Virus record (IMG/VR): IMGVR_UViG_3300047356_001116
Span: 1 to 23,061 of that record
Reading direction: 5' to 3' (one strand)
From: a virus
Length of the DNA stretch: 23,061 nt
The stretch's first letter is position 1; every line of letters starts with the position of its first letter. The position numbers were made by a program, and so were the translations under genes. Positions 16,748-23,061 of the stretch are shown one piece after another. The notes beneath the pieces were generated by a model, which searched no databases, was not told the origin of the DNA, and was given only the letters and a program-made list of their open reading frames with translations.

Positions 16748-16757
16748 ATATTTATAC
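16748..16757 (+). promoter_or_regulatory. Candidate phage late promoter, copy 5 (ATATTTATAC)
   Basis: ATATTTATAC differs from the other four copies only in the last base. It begins 2 nt after the stop of the 424-aa gene and lies 22 nt before ATG 16780, with AGGAG (16767-16771) between. Confidence 0.55.
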
Positions 16758-16779
16758 TTATATAAAAGGAGAAACAACT

Positions 16780-16968
16780 ATGGCTTCAATAAAAGACTTA
16801 TACGATAAATCAGAATTTTCAAAACTAGCTGATAAAGGAAAAGATAAAACTCCTATTTCAGAAGGTGATTTTGATTTAAAGAAATTATCCAAAGATGAGA
16901 AAGCACTTAGTGCAGCAAGAGGTGGTAAATTAAACCAAACTCCTTACTCATCTACTGTAAAACTATAA
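16780..16968 (+). CDS. Small charged hypothetical protein (62 aa)
   Basis: This is a 62-aa, Lys/Asp/Ser-rich, probably largely helical or disordered protein (DLYDKSEFSKLADKGKDKTP, then SEGDFDLKKLSKDEKALSAARGGK), without Cys, signal peptide or membrane segment. It has one of the best ribosome-binding sites in the window: AGGAG 8 nt before the ATG, itself just after a candidate late promoter. That predicts strong late expression. I do not recognise a named family. A minor virion component or assembly factor fits its expression signals. The sulfotransferase-like gene follows after only 10 nt and could be co-transcribed. Confidence 0.75.
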   Translation: MASIKDLYDKSEFSKLADKGKDKTPISEGDFDLKKLSKDEKALSAARGGKLNQTPYSSTVKL

Positions 16969-16978
16969 ACTATATAAT

Positions 16979-17551
16979 TTGAGTTTATTAATAAACCGTT
17001 CTAACGAATGGGGATATATTCATATACCTAAAACAGGAGGCACATCAATTACCTCAGTTTTAAAAAAACAAGAAGGTACTGAATTTGTATCACAATCTCA
17101 CAATCACATAGGCAAATTTGAGAACATAAAAAATTATTATATTTTTTGTATGGTTAGAAATCCATTTACAAGATTTGCTTCTGCTTATTATCACTATTGT
17201 AGAGATAACGGATTTTCAAGTGTTAGAAAATTTATTGATTCTATTTTCGAACACGATTATCTGTACTTTCCCCAAAGCTATTTTACAAATAACGGAAGTT
17301 CATCTGAAAAAAAGGTGAGCTTTGTTGGTAGATACGAAAACTATGAAAACGATATAAATCATATTTTTCAAAATATAGGAGTACAAGAATCACTACCGCA
17401 CTTAAATCGTAATTCAATCTACGATAAACATCCACAATTAAATCAACATAATTTTTATAAACATATGTATCAAGAAGAGTGGATGAAAGATTGGGTACGA
17501 GAGAGGTACAAAAATGATTTCAAAATTTTTAACTATGAGTTGGACATATAA
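16979..17551 (+). CDS. Sulfotransferase-like protein (PAPS-binding motifs)
   Basis: The 190-aa protein has the two nucleotide-binding motifs of the carbohydrate sulfotransferase family. IHIPKTGGTSI at residues 14-24 is the 5'-phosphosulfate loop, and CMVRNPFTRFASAYYHY at 57-73 is the 3'-phosphate-binding region. VGRYENYENDINHIF (116-130) and a C-terminal RYKNDFKIFNYE are also typical. Such enzymes move sulfate from PAPS to a sugar or other acceptor. The substrate is unknown; a host surface glycan or a virion glycan is possible. No ATG occurs before Met58, inside the fold, so TTG 16979 is the likely start, without a Shine-Dalgarno sequence. The length is short for the family. The GIY-YIG gene overlaps its 3' end. 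Confidence 0.83.
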   Translation: MSLLINRSNEWGYIHIPKTGGTSITSVLKKQEGTEFVSQSHNHIGKFENIKNYYIFCMVRNPFTRFASAYYHYCRDNGFSSVRKFIDSIFEHDYLYFPQSYFTNNGSSSEKKVSFVGRYENYENDINHIFQNIGVQESLPHLNRNSIYDKHPQLNQHNFYKHMYQEEWMKDWVRERYKNDFKIFNYELDI

Positions 17552-18008
17552 TGGACAAATAATAACAGAATTATCAGATATGCCAAAAGATACTTTTGGA
17601 TTTATCTACAAAATAACAAATGGTAAAACTGATGAATACTATATTGGAAAAAAACAAGTGGTATCAATCAGAAAACGTAAATTTGGAAAACGAGAGATAG
17701 CATCTTTAGAAGATAAAAGAATGAAAAAATACGAGATGGTTCATAAAGAATCAGATTGGAAAACATATCGTTCATCTAATAAAGTTGTTAACGGTTGGTT
17801 TGAAGAAAACGAAAGATTATTAAAAGAAGATAATCGAGATGATATCAATGATAGATTAGAATTAAGAATCCTTAGATTTTGTTCTAATAAGAAATCCCTA
17901 ACCTATTATGAATTACAAGAACAATTCGCACATGATGTATTATCAGATGAATTATCACTAAATGATAACCTTTTAGGAAAGTTTTTTAGAAAAGATTTGG
18001 ATATTTAA
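17535..18008 (+). CDS. GIY-YIG nuclease-like protein
   Basis: With the start at ATG 17535 the protein has 157 aa. It opens MSWTYNG and has FGFIYKITNG (F23-I24-Y25 in the GIY position) and EYYIGKK (Y36-I37-G38), the two halves of the GIY-YIG core. A basic patch follows (RKRKFGKRE), then a SDWKTYRSSNK block (73-83) and LTYYELQEQFAHDVL (122-136), in which E126 is a candidate metal ligand. The same layout occurs in T4-like cyanophage proteins of unknown role and in phage homing endonucleases. An in-frame ATG at 17514 adds seven residues and more overlap; 17535 is preferred because the family starts near MSWTYNG. It overlaps the sulfotransferase gene by 17 nt. Confidence 0.8.
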   Translation: MSWTYNGQIITELSDMPKDTFGFIYKITNGKTDEYYIGKKQVVSIRKRKFGKREIASLEDKRMKKYEMVHKESDWKTYRSSNKVVNGWFEENERLLKEDNRDDINDRLELRILRFCSNKKSLTYYELQEQFAHDVLSDELSLNDNLLGKFFRKDLDI

Positions 18009-18030
18009 AATATTTTTCGTATATTAGTAT
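17995..18030 (+). repeat. Promoter duplication, copy 1 of 36 bp
   Basis: This 36-bp segment matches 18066-18101 at 31 positions. It begins inside the last codons of the GIY-YIG gene. The mismatches are single substitutions with no gap, which suggests duplication followed by drift. Confidence 0.8.
17996..18027 (+). promoter_or_regulatory. Upstream Bacteroidota-type promoter (weaker copy)
   Basis: TTTG at 17996-17999, a 20-nt spacer, then TATATTAG at 18020-18027, which matches TAnnTTTG at all but one fixed position. The spacing is the same as in the downstream copy. It overlaps the 3' end of the GIY-YIG gene and would give a leader about 71 nt longer for the primase transcript. Confidence 0.55.
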
Positions 18031-18065
18031 AATAAAAAATTGCAAATAAATAAAAGTTACAAATA

Positions 18066-18101
18066 ATTTGGTTATTTAAATTATTTTTCGTATCTTTGTA
18101 G
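18066..18101 (+). repeat. Promoter duplication, copy 2 of 36 bp
   Basis: Second copy of the 36-bp segment at 17995-18030, 71 bp downstream, 31/36 identical and without gaps. It contains the consensus promoter for the primase operon. The ~35 bp between the copies is A/T-rich, with nothing else recognisable. Confidence 0.8.
18067..18098 (+). promoter_or_regulatory. Bacteroidota primary-sigma promoter of the replication operon
   Basis: TTTG at 18067-18070, a 20-nt spacer and TATCTTTG at 18091-18098 match the Bacteroidota consensus (TTTG at -33, TAnnTTTG at -7) exactly. The preceding TTTTTCG is also typical. The transcription start is predicted near 18103-18106, leaving about 15 nt before ATG 18119 and no room for a Shine-Dalgarno sequence, as is usual in this phylum. 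It should be read by host RNA polymerase. Confidence 0.85.
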
Positions 18102-18118
18102 AGTTTAAAGTAGTAACC

Positions 18119-19060
18119 ATGCTTTCACACCACGAAAAACAATCAGTTGTAAACATATTAGATGATGTCTTAGGACCAGGTACATCCATGAAAGGAGATG
18201 AACAAGCACACTATTGTCCGTTCTGTCATCATCACAAGAAAAAGTTACAGATAAACTTACAAAGCCAAAAGTGGCATTGTTGGGTTTGTGATTCCAAAGG
18301 GAAACGAATCCAAAGTTTACTTAGAAGATTGCACGTAGATTCTCATAAGTTAAAAAAGATATATGAGATTTATGGTGATGATTATGTTGTGTACAGTAAT
18401 AATACCGAAGATGAAAAGGTAGAGTTAAGGTTACCAAACGAGTTTCGTTCACTATTAGAAGAGCCAAAGGGTATTAATCCCTTATTCAGAAAGGTGAAAG
18501 AATATGCAAGAAAACGAAATATTAGCGAAGGGGATATTAAACGTTATAATATCGGTTATTGCGATTCTGGTCATTATGCCAATCGTATTATTATTCCAAG
18601 TTATGATAGAGATAATAGACTCAATTACTTCATCGCACGTTCTGTATTCGATGAGGAAAAGTTTAAGTATAAGAATCCGCCGGTTTCGAAAAATGTTATT
18701 ATGTTCGAAAACCAAATAAATTGGAATGAACCTATTACCTTAGTAGAGGGAGTGTTTGATGCAATGGCTGTTAAGAGAAATGCAATCCCTCTACTCGGTA
18801 AGTTTGTACCAAAAACTTTAAATGATACTATATATAAAAAAGAGGTTAAAGGTATTAATATTCTACTCGATGAAGATGCACAAGAACAAGCGTTACATTA
18901 TACAGTTCAGTATCAGAATCAAGGAATTACTACAAAAAATATTAAACCCACAGATAAGGATGCATCTGATATGGGATTTTCAGAAGTAAACAGTAAGTTA
19001 AAAGAATCGAAAGAAACAGAATTTAGTGATATTATTTCACAAAAATTAAAAGGTTTATGA
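18119..19060 (+). CDS. gp61: DNA primase, DnaG/T4 gp61-like
   Basis: This 313-aa primase makes RNA primers for lagging-strand synthesis, normally with the replicative helicase (T4 gp41). Residues 31-59 form a Cys4 zinc ribbon: C33-x-x-C36 and C54-x-x-C57, with HWC-type spacing. The catalytic core has NRIIIPSYDRDNRLNYFIAR at 155-174, the TOPRIM glutamate in VEGVFDA (E210, D214), an LLDEDA motif with D251 and D253, and KDASD (280-284), like the KDP-x-D motif of DnaG. T4 gp61 is 342 aa, so the length fits. It is the first gene after a consensus Bacteroidota promoter. Its stop overlaps the next start (ATGA), so it heads a tightly coupled operon. Confidence 0.92.
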   Translation: MLSHHEKQSVVNILDDVLGPGTSMKGDEQAHYCPFCHHHKKKLQINLQSQKWHCWVCDSKGKRIQSLLRRLHVDSHKLKKIYEIYGDDYVVYSNNTEDEKVELRLPNEFRSLLEEPKGINPLFRKVKEYARKRNISEGDIKRYNIGYCDSGHYANRIIIPSYDRDNRLNYFIARSVFDEEKFKYKNPPVSKNVIMFENQINWNEPITLVEGVFDAMAVKRNAIPLLGKFVPKTLNDTIYKKEVKGINILLDEDAQEQALHYTVQYQNQGITTKNIKPTDKDASDMGFSEVNSKLKESKETEFSDIISQKLKGL

Positions 19061-19758
19061 TATTATATTCTATTGGGGATTCGGTTACATGGGGAGCTGA
19101 ATTAGAAAATAAAGAAAATGAAAGATATTCTAAATTAGTTGCAGATGAATTGGGAGCAGTTGATTGTAATAATGCATCTGCTGGTGTATCAAATGATTAT
19201 CTTTTTAGAAATGCAATGAGAGATATTCATCAATGGATTTATACTCATAAAATATGGGATGAAACCAATGGATGGTCTGAATCAGATGAACTAAAAGTTT
19301 TAATAGGTTGGACTTCACCTACACGATTTGAGTGGTGGGATGGTGAAAAATATGTACAAGATAGGTTATGGGTTGATTATGATAAATGGGGTAGTCCAGA
19401 TGCAAATCAAACAACAGAACAACAAGATAAATTTATTTTACATCAAAATGAATTAATACCATCCTATATTAGAGCGTTTAACCATATTCAATCTTTAATT
19501 TCAATATGTGAATTAAATGGTATCGATTATTACTTCTTTAATACATTTTATCATTACGAAAAGATAAAAGAACCTAAATCAAAAATTGATTTATGGGGAA
19601 GAGATGAAGAACAACTTGGCTTAAAATATTTAAAAGAAGAAATGGATAATATGTACGATTATTTAAATAAAAATAATGCTACATTTCACGAAAGAAAACA
19701 TCCAACAAAAGAGTCTCACAAAATGTGGGCAAATTATATACTTAATACATGGTTATAA
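19057..19758 (+). CDS. SGNH/GDSL hydrolase-like protein
   Basis: This 233-aa protein resembles SGNH-fold esterases/acyltransferases. Block I is GDSVTWG (residues 7-13, S9 nucleophile), block II lies in NNASAGVSND (38-47), block III is represented by VLIGWTSPTRFEWW (81-94), which lacks the usual GxND, and block V by HERKHPTKESH (211-221). There H215 is the best catalytic candidate and Glu212 stands where Asp is normal. I recall similar proteins with an IGWTSP-type motif in marine T4-like phages. No signal peptide is visible, so it acts in the cytoplasm. It overlaps the primase gene by 4 nt and the nuclease gene by 10 nt. Deacylation of a glycan or nucleotide-sugar is possible; the substrate is unknown. 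Confidence 0.72.
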   Translation: MILYSIGDSVTWGAELENKENERYSKLVADELGAVDCNNASAGVSNDYLFRNAMRDIHQWIYTHKIWDETNGWSESDELKVLIGWTSPTRFEWWDGEKYVQDRLWVDYDKWGSPDANQTTEQQDKFILHQNELIPSYIRAFNHIQSLISICELNGIDYYFFNTFYHYEKIKEPKSKIDLWGRDEEQLGLKYLKEEMDNMYDYLNKNNATFHERKHPTKESHKMWANYILNTWL

Positions 19759-22700
19759 ACAAAGTTTACCACCTTGCAGATTTACATATCCGTAATCTAC
19801 AAAGACACAAAGAATACAGACTGGTATTCAAAAAATTCCTAAAACAAGTAAAAGAAGATAAAATTGAGGATTCCCTCATTTATATCGCCGGTGATATTGC
19901 TCATGCTAAAACAGAGATGTCACCCGAACTCGTACATGAAATAAGTTGGTTTCTTACAGAATGTGCGAAGTTAAGAGAAACTGTGTTAATCACAGGTAAT
20001 CACGATTGTAACTTAAATAACTCACACAGACTAGATGTACTCACACCTATTATCGAAAATCTTAACAACGATAGAATTCATTATCTTCGTGATACTGGTA
20101 TCTATAATATCCATAACCTTACTTTCGTTGTCTATTCTATATTGGATAACAAGGAGAATTGGCCTAAGGGAGATACCGTTGATGGAGAGAATAAAATCGT
20201 TTTATTTCATGGACCAGTAAACAAAGCACAAACCGATATCGGTTACACCGTATCATCCAACTCATTTCAAGTAGATATGTTTGATGGATATGATATGGCC
20301 CTTTTAGGAGATATACACAAAAGACAAACATTTGGAGAAGGATATGAGTGGGTTGCCTACGCAGGTTCGATGATTCAACAGAATCATGGAGAACTACTCG
20401 AAAATCATGGTTACTTATTGTGGGATGTTCCCACTCGAACCTTCACCGAACATCATCTACATAATGATTATGGATTCTTAACAGTTGATGTAATAAACGG
20501 AGTTATACCTCAATGGGTATATGATGAGATTGGTACTAAACTTCCGAAGTATCCAAGATTACGTTTAAGGTTTACTAAAACGGAAGCTAGTGATATGAAG
20601 AAATGTATCACCGAACTTAAGAAGTTATTTAAAGTTGCTGAAGTTACTGTAACGAGAACCGATACAATCGGACAACTAAAAACAAATCAAAAGGTAAACA
20701 AAAACATTGTTGGTAATGTTAAAGATGAAACTTTCCAAAACCAACTAATTAGAGATTACTTAGAAAGACAATATCTATTAGAATCAGAAGAATTAGATAA
20801 GATAGCAGAAATAAACAAAGAACTTAATGGACATATAGATGATTCAGATTCAGCAGGTAATATCCTATGGACACCCAAAACCTTTGAATTTTCTAATATG
20901 TTCTCCTATGGTGAGGATAATCTAATCAGATTTGATAAAGCTCAAGGTATCATGGGTATCTTTGCTCCTAACGCTAGTGGTAAATCTTCTATGTGGGATG
21001 CACTATCTTTCTGTATCTACGATAAAACATCTCGTACAAACGTTTCTAAGAACATTCTGAACAATCGTAAAGATATGTTCTACTGTAAGTTTAGCTTCGA
21101 AATAGATGGAGTAGATTACTTTATTGAAAGAAAAGCTAAGTACGTTAGAAAGAAAACTTCTGTAAAGGTTGATGTAAACTTTTGGAGAGAAAATGGTGGA
21201 GTTATAGAATCACTCAATGGTGAGCAACGAAAAGATACAAACAAGAACATAGAGAAGTTTTTAGGTAAGTTTGAGGATTTTGTTTTAACTGCTCTTTCTC
21301 TACAAGGAAATAATGCACTCTTTATAGATAAATCCCAAAGTGAACGTAAAGAAATACTTTCTCAATTCATTGGAGTAGATATCTTTGATAAGTTATATCA
21401 AAAGGCAGCAGATGAGAATAGGGATAACGCAACACTTATCAGAAAATTTAAGAGTGATGATTTTACGACAAAATTGGCGAGTATCGACACTGAATTAAAA
21501 ACCGACAAGAACGAGTACAAACTTTTAGAGATGTCTCAAAAAGCCTTGAAGGAAGAGGATGATATACTGAATAGACAAATCATTAAGTTAAATGAAAAGA
21601 TAGTAAAGTTAAATTCCGATAGTGGGGTTTCAATCGAAGAGTTAGAAAAAAGATTGAAAAACCTCGAATTGAAGAAAGAGGGCCTCGAAACCACAAAGGG
21701 TTCTTTACAAGATAGAATTACCTTTAGAGAGGAACAACAAATCACTTTAGATGAGATTCTCGATAAATTTGATGAAGAGGATTTAGAAGAAGGAATTAAT
21801 ACCTTAAAACAACTTAAATCAAGTATTGGTAAGATAGAGAGTGAGATTGATAAAGTAAATATAAAATTAGAATCACTATATGAGCGAAAAGACCATTTAG
21901 ATTCACACAAATATAATGAGGAGTGTGATGTTTGTATGGAAAATTCTAAATCTATTTTAGAAACCAAAGATACAGTCAATTCTCAAATAAAAGAGTTGGA
22001 AGAATCTTTACAACATAATGAAAAGGAAAAATTAGATTTAACTATTAAAATTGAATCTTTAAGTAATTACGAAGATGAGTGGGATAAATATAAGGATGCT
22101 AAAGATAAAGAGGATAAATTAGATAGAGAGATATCTCAACTTATAAACAAGTTATCAACAACCGAAACTGAAGAATTACGATTAGATACCCAAGTTACAC
22201 AACAATCTCAATTAATTGATGAGTATTATAAGAATGAAAAACAAATTAAGAAGAACAAAGAGATACGAGAACAAATTACTGGTGTTCGGGATAAACAATC
22301 TTCTGTAAAGGATGAGTTAAAGAGAATCAATAGTGATGTTCTTAAATTAAATGGTAAGGTGTCTGCTCTTCAAAATCAAAAAGAAACAATTGAAGATAGG
22401 ATAGCTGAAGTTAAAAACTTAGAACAACAATCTAAGTTATTTGATTTCTACTTAAATGCACTTGGTAAAGATGGTGTATCATATGAGTTGATTGAAAAAT
22501 CTCTACCAATGATTGAAGGTGAGGTAAATAACATTCTTGCTCAAATAGTAGAATTTGGAATGCAGTTAGAGATTGATGGTAGAAATATTAATGCATATCT
22601 TGTATATGGAGACCAGAGATGGAGTTTAGAGATGTGTAGTGGTATGGAGAGGTTTATTAGTGGTTTAGCTATTAGAGTTGCTCTAATCAATGTATGTAAC

Positions 22701-22907
22701 CTTCCAAGACCTAATTTCCTTGTAATAGATGAAGGATTTGGTACTTTAGATAGTGAGAACCTACAATCTCTCTTTATGTTGTTTACATATCTTAAAACTC
22801 AGTTTGATTTCGTAATGGTAATCTCACACATCGATTCAATGAGAGATGTAGTAGATGGACTTATTGAAATTAAAAAGGTAAATGGATTCTCAAACGTTAG
22901 GTTCTAA
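19749..22907 (+). CDS. gp47/gp46: Fused Mre11-Rad50 type recombination nuclease (gp47-gp46 fusion)
   Basis: One 1052-aa reading frame holds both subunits of the SbcCD/Mre11-Rad50 complex, which resects DNA ends for recombination-dependent replication. The N-terminal ~340 residues are the nuclease: D11-L-H13, GD49, GNHD (83-86), H154 and GDIH (187-190). The C-terminal part is the ATPase: Walker A APNASGKSS (406-414), long coiled coils (about 555-720 and 730-920), a zinc hook C726-x-x-C729, signature CSGMERFISG (963-972; most homologues have SGGER), Walker B FLVIDEGFGTLD (about 990-1001) and H1027. T4 encodes these as two genes, 47 and 46 (339 and 560 aa). The start ATG 19749 overlaps the SGNH gene by 10 nt. 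Confidence 0.93.
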   Translation: MVINKVYHLADLHIRNLQRHKEYRLVFKKFLKQVKEDKIEDSLIYIAGDIAHAKTEMSPELVHEISWFLTECAKLRETVLITGNHDCNLNNSHRLDVLTPIIENLNNDRIHYLRDTGIYNIHNLTFVVYSILDNKENWPKGDTVDGENKIVLFHGPVNKAQTDIGYTVSSNSFQVDMFDGYDMALLGDIHKRQTFGEGYEWVAYAGSMIQQNHGELLENHGYLLWDVPTRTFTEHHLHNDYGFLTVDVINGVIPQWVYDEIGTKLPKYPRLRLRFTKTEASDMKKCITELKKLFKVAEVTVTRTDTIGQLKTNQKVNKNIVGNVKDETFQNQLIRDYLERQYLLESEELDKIAEINKELNGHIDDSDSAGNILWTPKTFEFSNMFSYGEDNLIRFDKAQGIMGIFAPNASGKSSMWDALSFCIYDKTSRTNVSKNILNNRKDMFYCKFSFEIDGVDYFIERKAKYVRKKTSVKVDVNFWRENGGVIESLNGEQRKDTNKNIEKFLGKFEDFVLTALSLQGNNALFIDKSQSERKEILSQFIGVDIFDKLYQKAADENRDNATLIRKFKSDDFTTKLASIDTELKTDKNEYKLLEMSQKALKEEDDILNRQIIKLNEKIVKLNSDSGVSIEELEKRLKNLELKKEGLETTKGSLQDRITFREEQQITLDEILDKFDEEDLEEGINTLKQLKSSIGKIESEIDKVNIKLESLYERKDHLDSHKYNEECDVCMENSKSILETKDTVNSQIKELEESLQHNEKEKLDLTIKIESLSNYEDEWDKYKDAKDKEDKLDREISQLINKLSTTETEELRLDTQVTQQSQLIDEYYKNEKQIKKNKEIREQITGVRDKQSSVKDELKRINSDVLKLNGKVSALQNQKETIEDRIAEVKNLEQQSKLFDFYLNALGKDGVSYELIEKSLPMIEGEVNNILAQIVEFGMQLEIDGRNINAYLVYGDQRWSLEMCSGMERFISGLAIRVALINVCNLPRPNFLVIDEGFGTLDSENLQSLFMLFTYLKTQFDFVMVISHIDSMRDVVDGLIEIKKVNGFSNVRF

Positions 22908-23058
22908 CTTTTAAAACATTCTTAGGCTTAGGAGTACCTACCTTCTGTTTAATCAGAGTTTCAACCAATCCACTTAATTTATACCCATGTTCCTTGCAAT
23001 ACCCTTGTAAGAGTTCATGGGTTTCTTTTTTTATCTGTATTGTAGTATATTTTCTCAT
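22897..23058 (-). CDS. Small ribbon-helix-helix-like DNA-binding protein (53 aa)
   Basis: Reading leftward from ATG 23058-23056 to TAA 22899-22897 gives a 53-aa protein. MRKYTTIQIKKETHELLQGY, CKEHGYKLSGLVETLIKQK and then a basic PKPKNVLK tail fit the CopG/Arc ribbon-helix-helix layout: a short strand with alternating residues (TTIQI), helix A, a Gly turn and helix B. Such proteins bind operators as dimers. Its start is 3 nt from the window edge, so a longer N-terminus cannot be excluded. It is the only - strand gene and overlaps the 3' end of the nuclease gene by 11 nt, tail to tail, with no terminator between them. A role as phage transcription regulator is inferred from the fold. Confidence 0.72.
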   Translation of the reverse strand: MRKYTTIQIKKETHELLQGYCKEHGYKLSGLVETLIKQKVGTPKPKNVLKVRT

Positions 23059-23061
23059 TCT

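Noticed and set aside
17514-17534. Upstream ATG start for the GIY-YIG protein
   Set aside because: It adds seven residues and extends the overlap with the sulfotransferase gene; the family-like N-terminus MSWTYNG begins at 17535. Not excluded absolutely.
21536-21979. 147-aa open frame on the - strand
   Set aside because: It lies wholly inside the coiled-coil part of the fused nuclease gene, is Ser/Leu/Phe-rich as expected for the antisense of Lys/Glu-rich helices, and has no promoter or ribosome-binding site.

Overview
The window looks like part of the genome of a T4-like, contractile-tailed bacteriophage (myovirus, Caudoviricetes) that infects a member of the Bacteroidota, probably marine. 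The T4-like assignment rests on recognisable baseplate wedge proteins (gp25-like, gp6-like), a DnaG/gp61-type primase and an Mre11/Rad50-type (gp47/gp46) recombination nuclease. The host assignment rests on two copies of a TTTG-N20-TAnnTTTG-type promoter, the Bacteroidota primary-sigma consensus, on weak or absent Shine-Dalgarno sequences at many starts, and on a GCTD...NYN motif and BACON-like domains in a structural protein. The DNA is AT-rich and densely coding. Every gene is on the + strand except a small one at the far right edge. No tRNA, CRISPR array, transposase or integrase was seen.

Layout. Positions 2-16746 form a late structural region: the 3' end of an unknown gene, a helical protein, baseplate gp25 and gp6, a DNRLRE-like protein, a coiled-coil protein, a 666-aa protein with two polyproline hinges and BACON-like domains, a 1677-aa tail protein with Ig-like and LamG-like parts, a conserved 209-aa virion protein, and two paralogous structural proteins (410 and 424 aa). 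A strong intrinsic terminator follows the 410-aa gene. A 2-oxoglutarate/Fe(II) oxygenase gene sits between that terminator and the 424-aa paralogue, flanked by a 12-bp direct repeat. Next come a 62-aa protein, a sulfotransferase-like protein and a GIY-YIG protein. From 18119 the replication/recombination operon begins: primase, SGNH-like protein, and a single-ORF fusion of gp47 and gp46. A 53-aa ribbon-helix-helix-like protein on the - strand converges on it.

Regulation. Two promoter classes can be read directly. A 10-bp motif, ATATTTATAT (four exact copies and one with a single change), lies 14-27 nt before the start codons at 430, 7889, 12981, 15472 and 16780, all late or structural-region genes. 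It is a good candidate for the phage late promoter. The replication operon instead has a duplicated host-type promoter, two 36-bp copies identical at 31 positions and 71 bp apart.

The genes therefore fit a programme in which host RNA polymerase drives replication and recombination genes early and a phage-modified polymerase drives baseplate and tail genes late. Single accessory genes (oxygenase, sulfotransferase, GIY-YIG, SGNH) appear slotted into both regions. All functional statements come from reading motifs by eye; no database search was possible.
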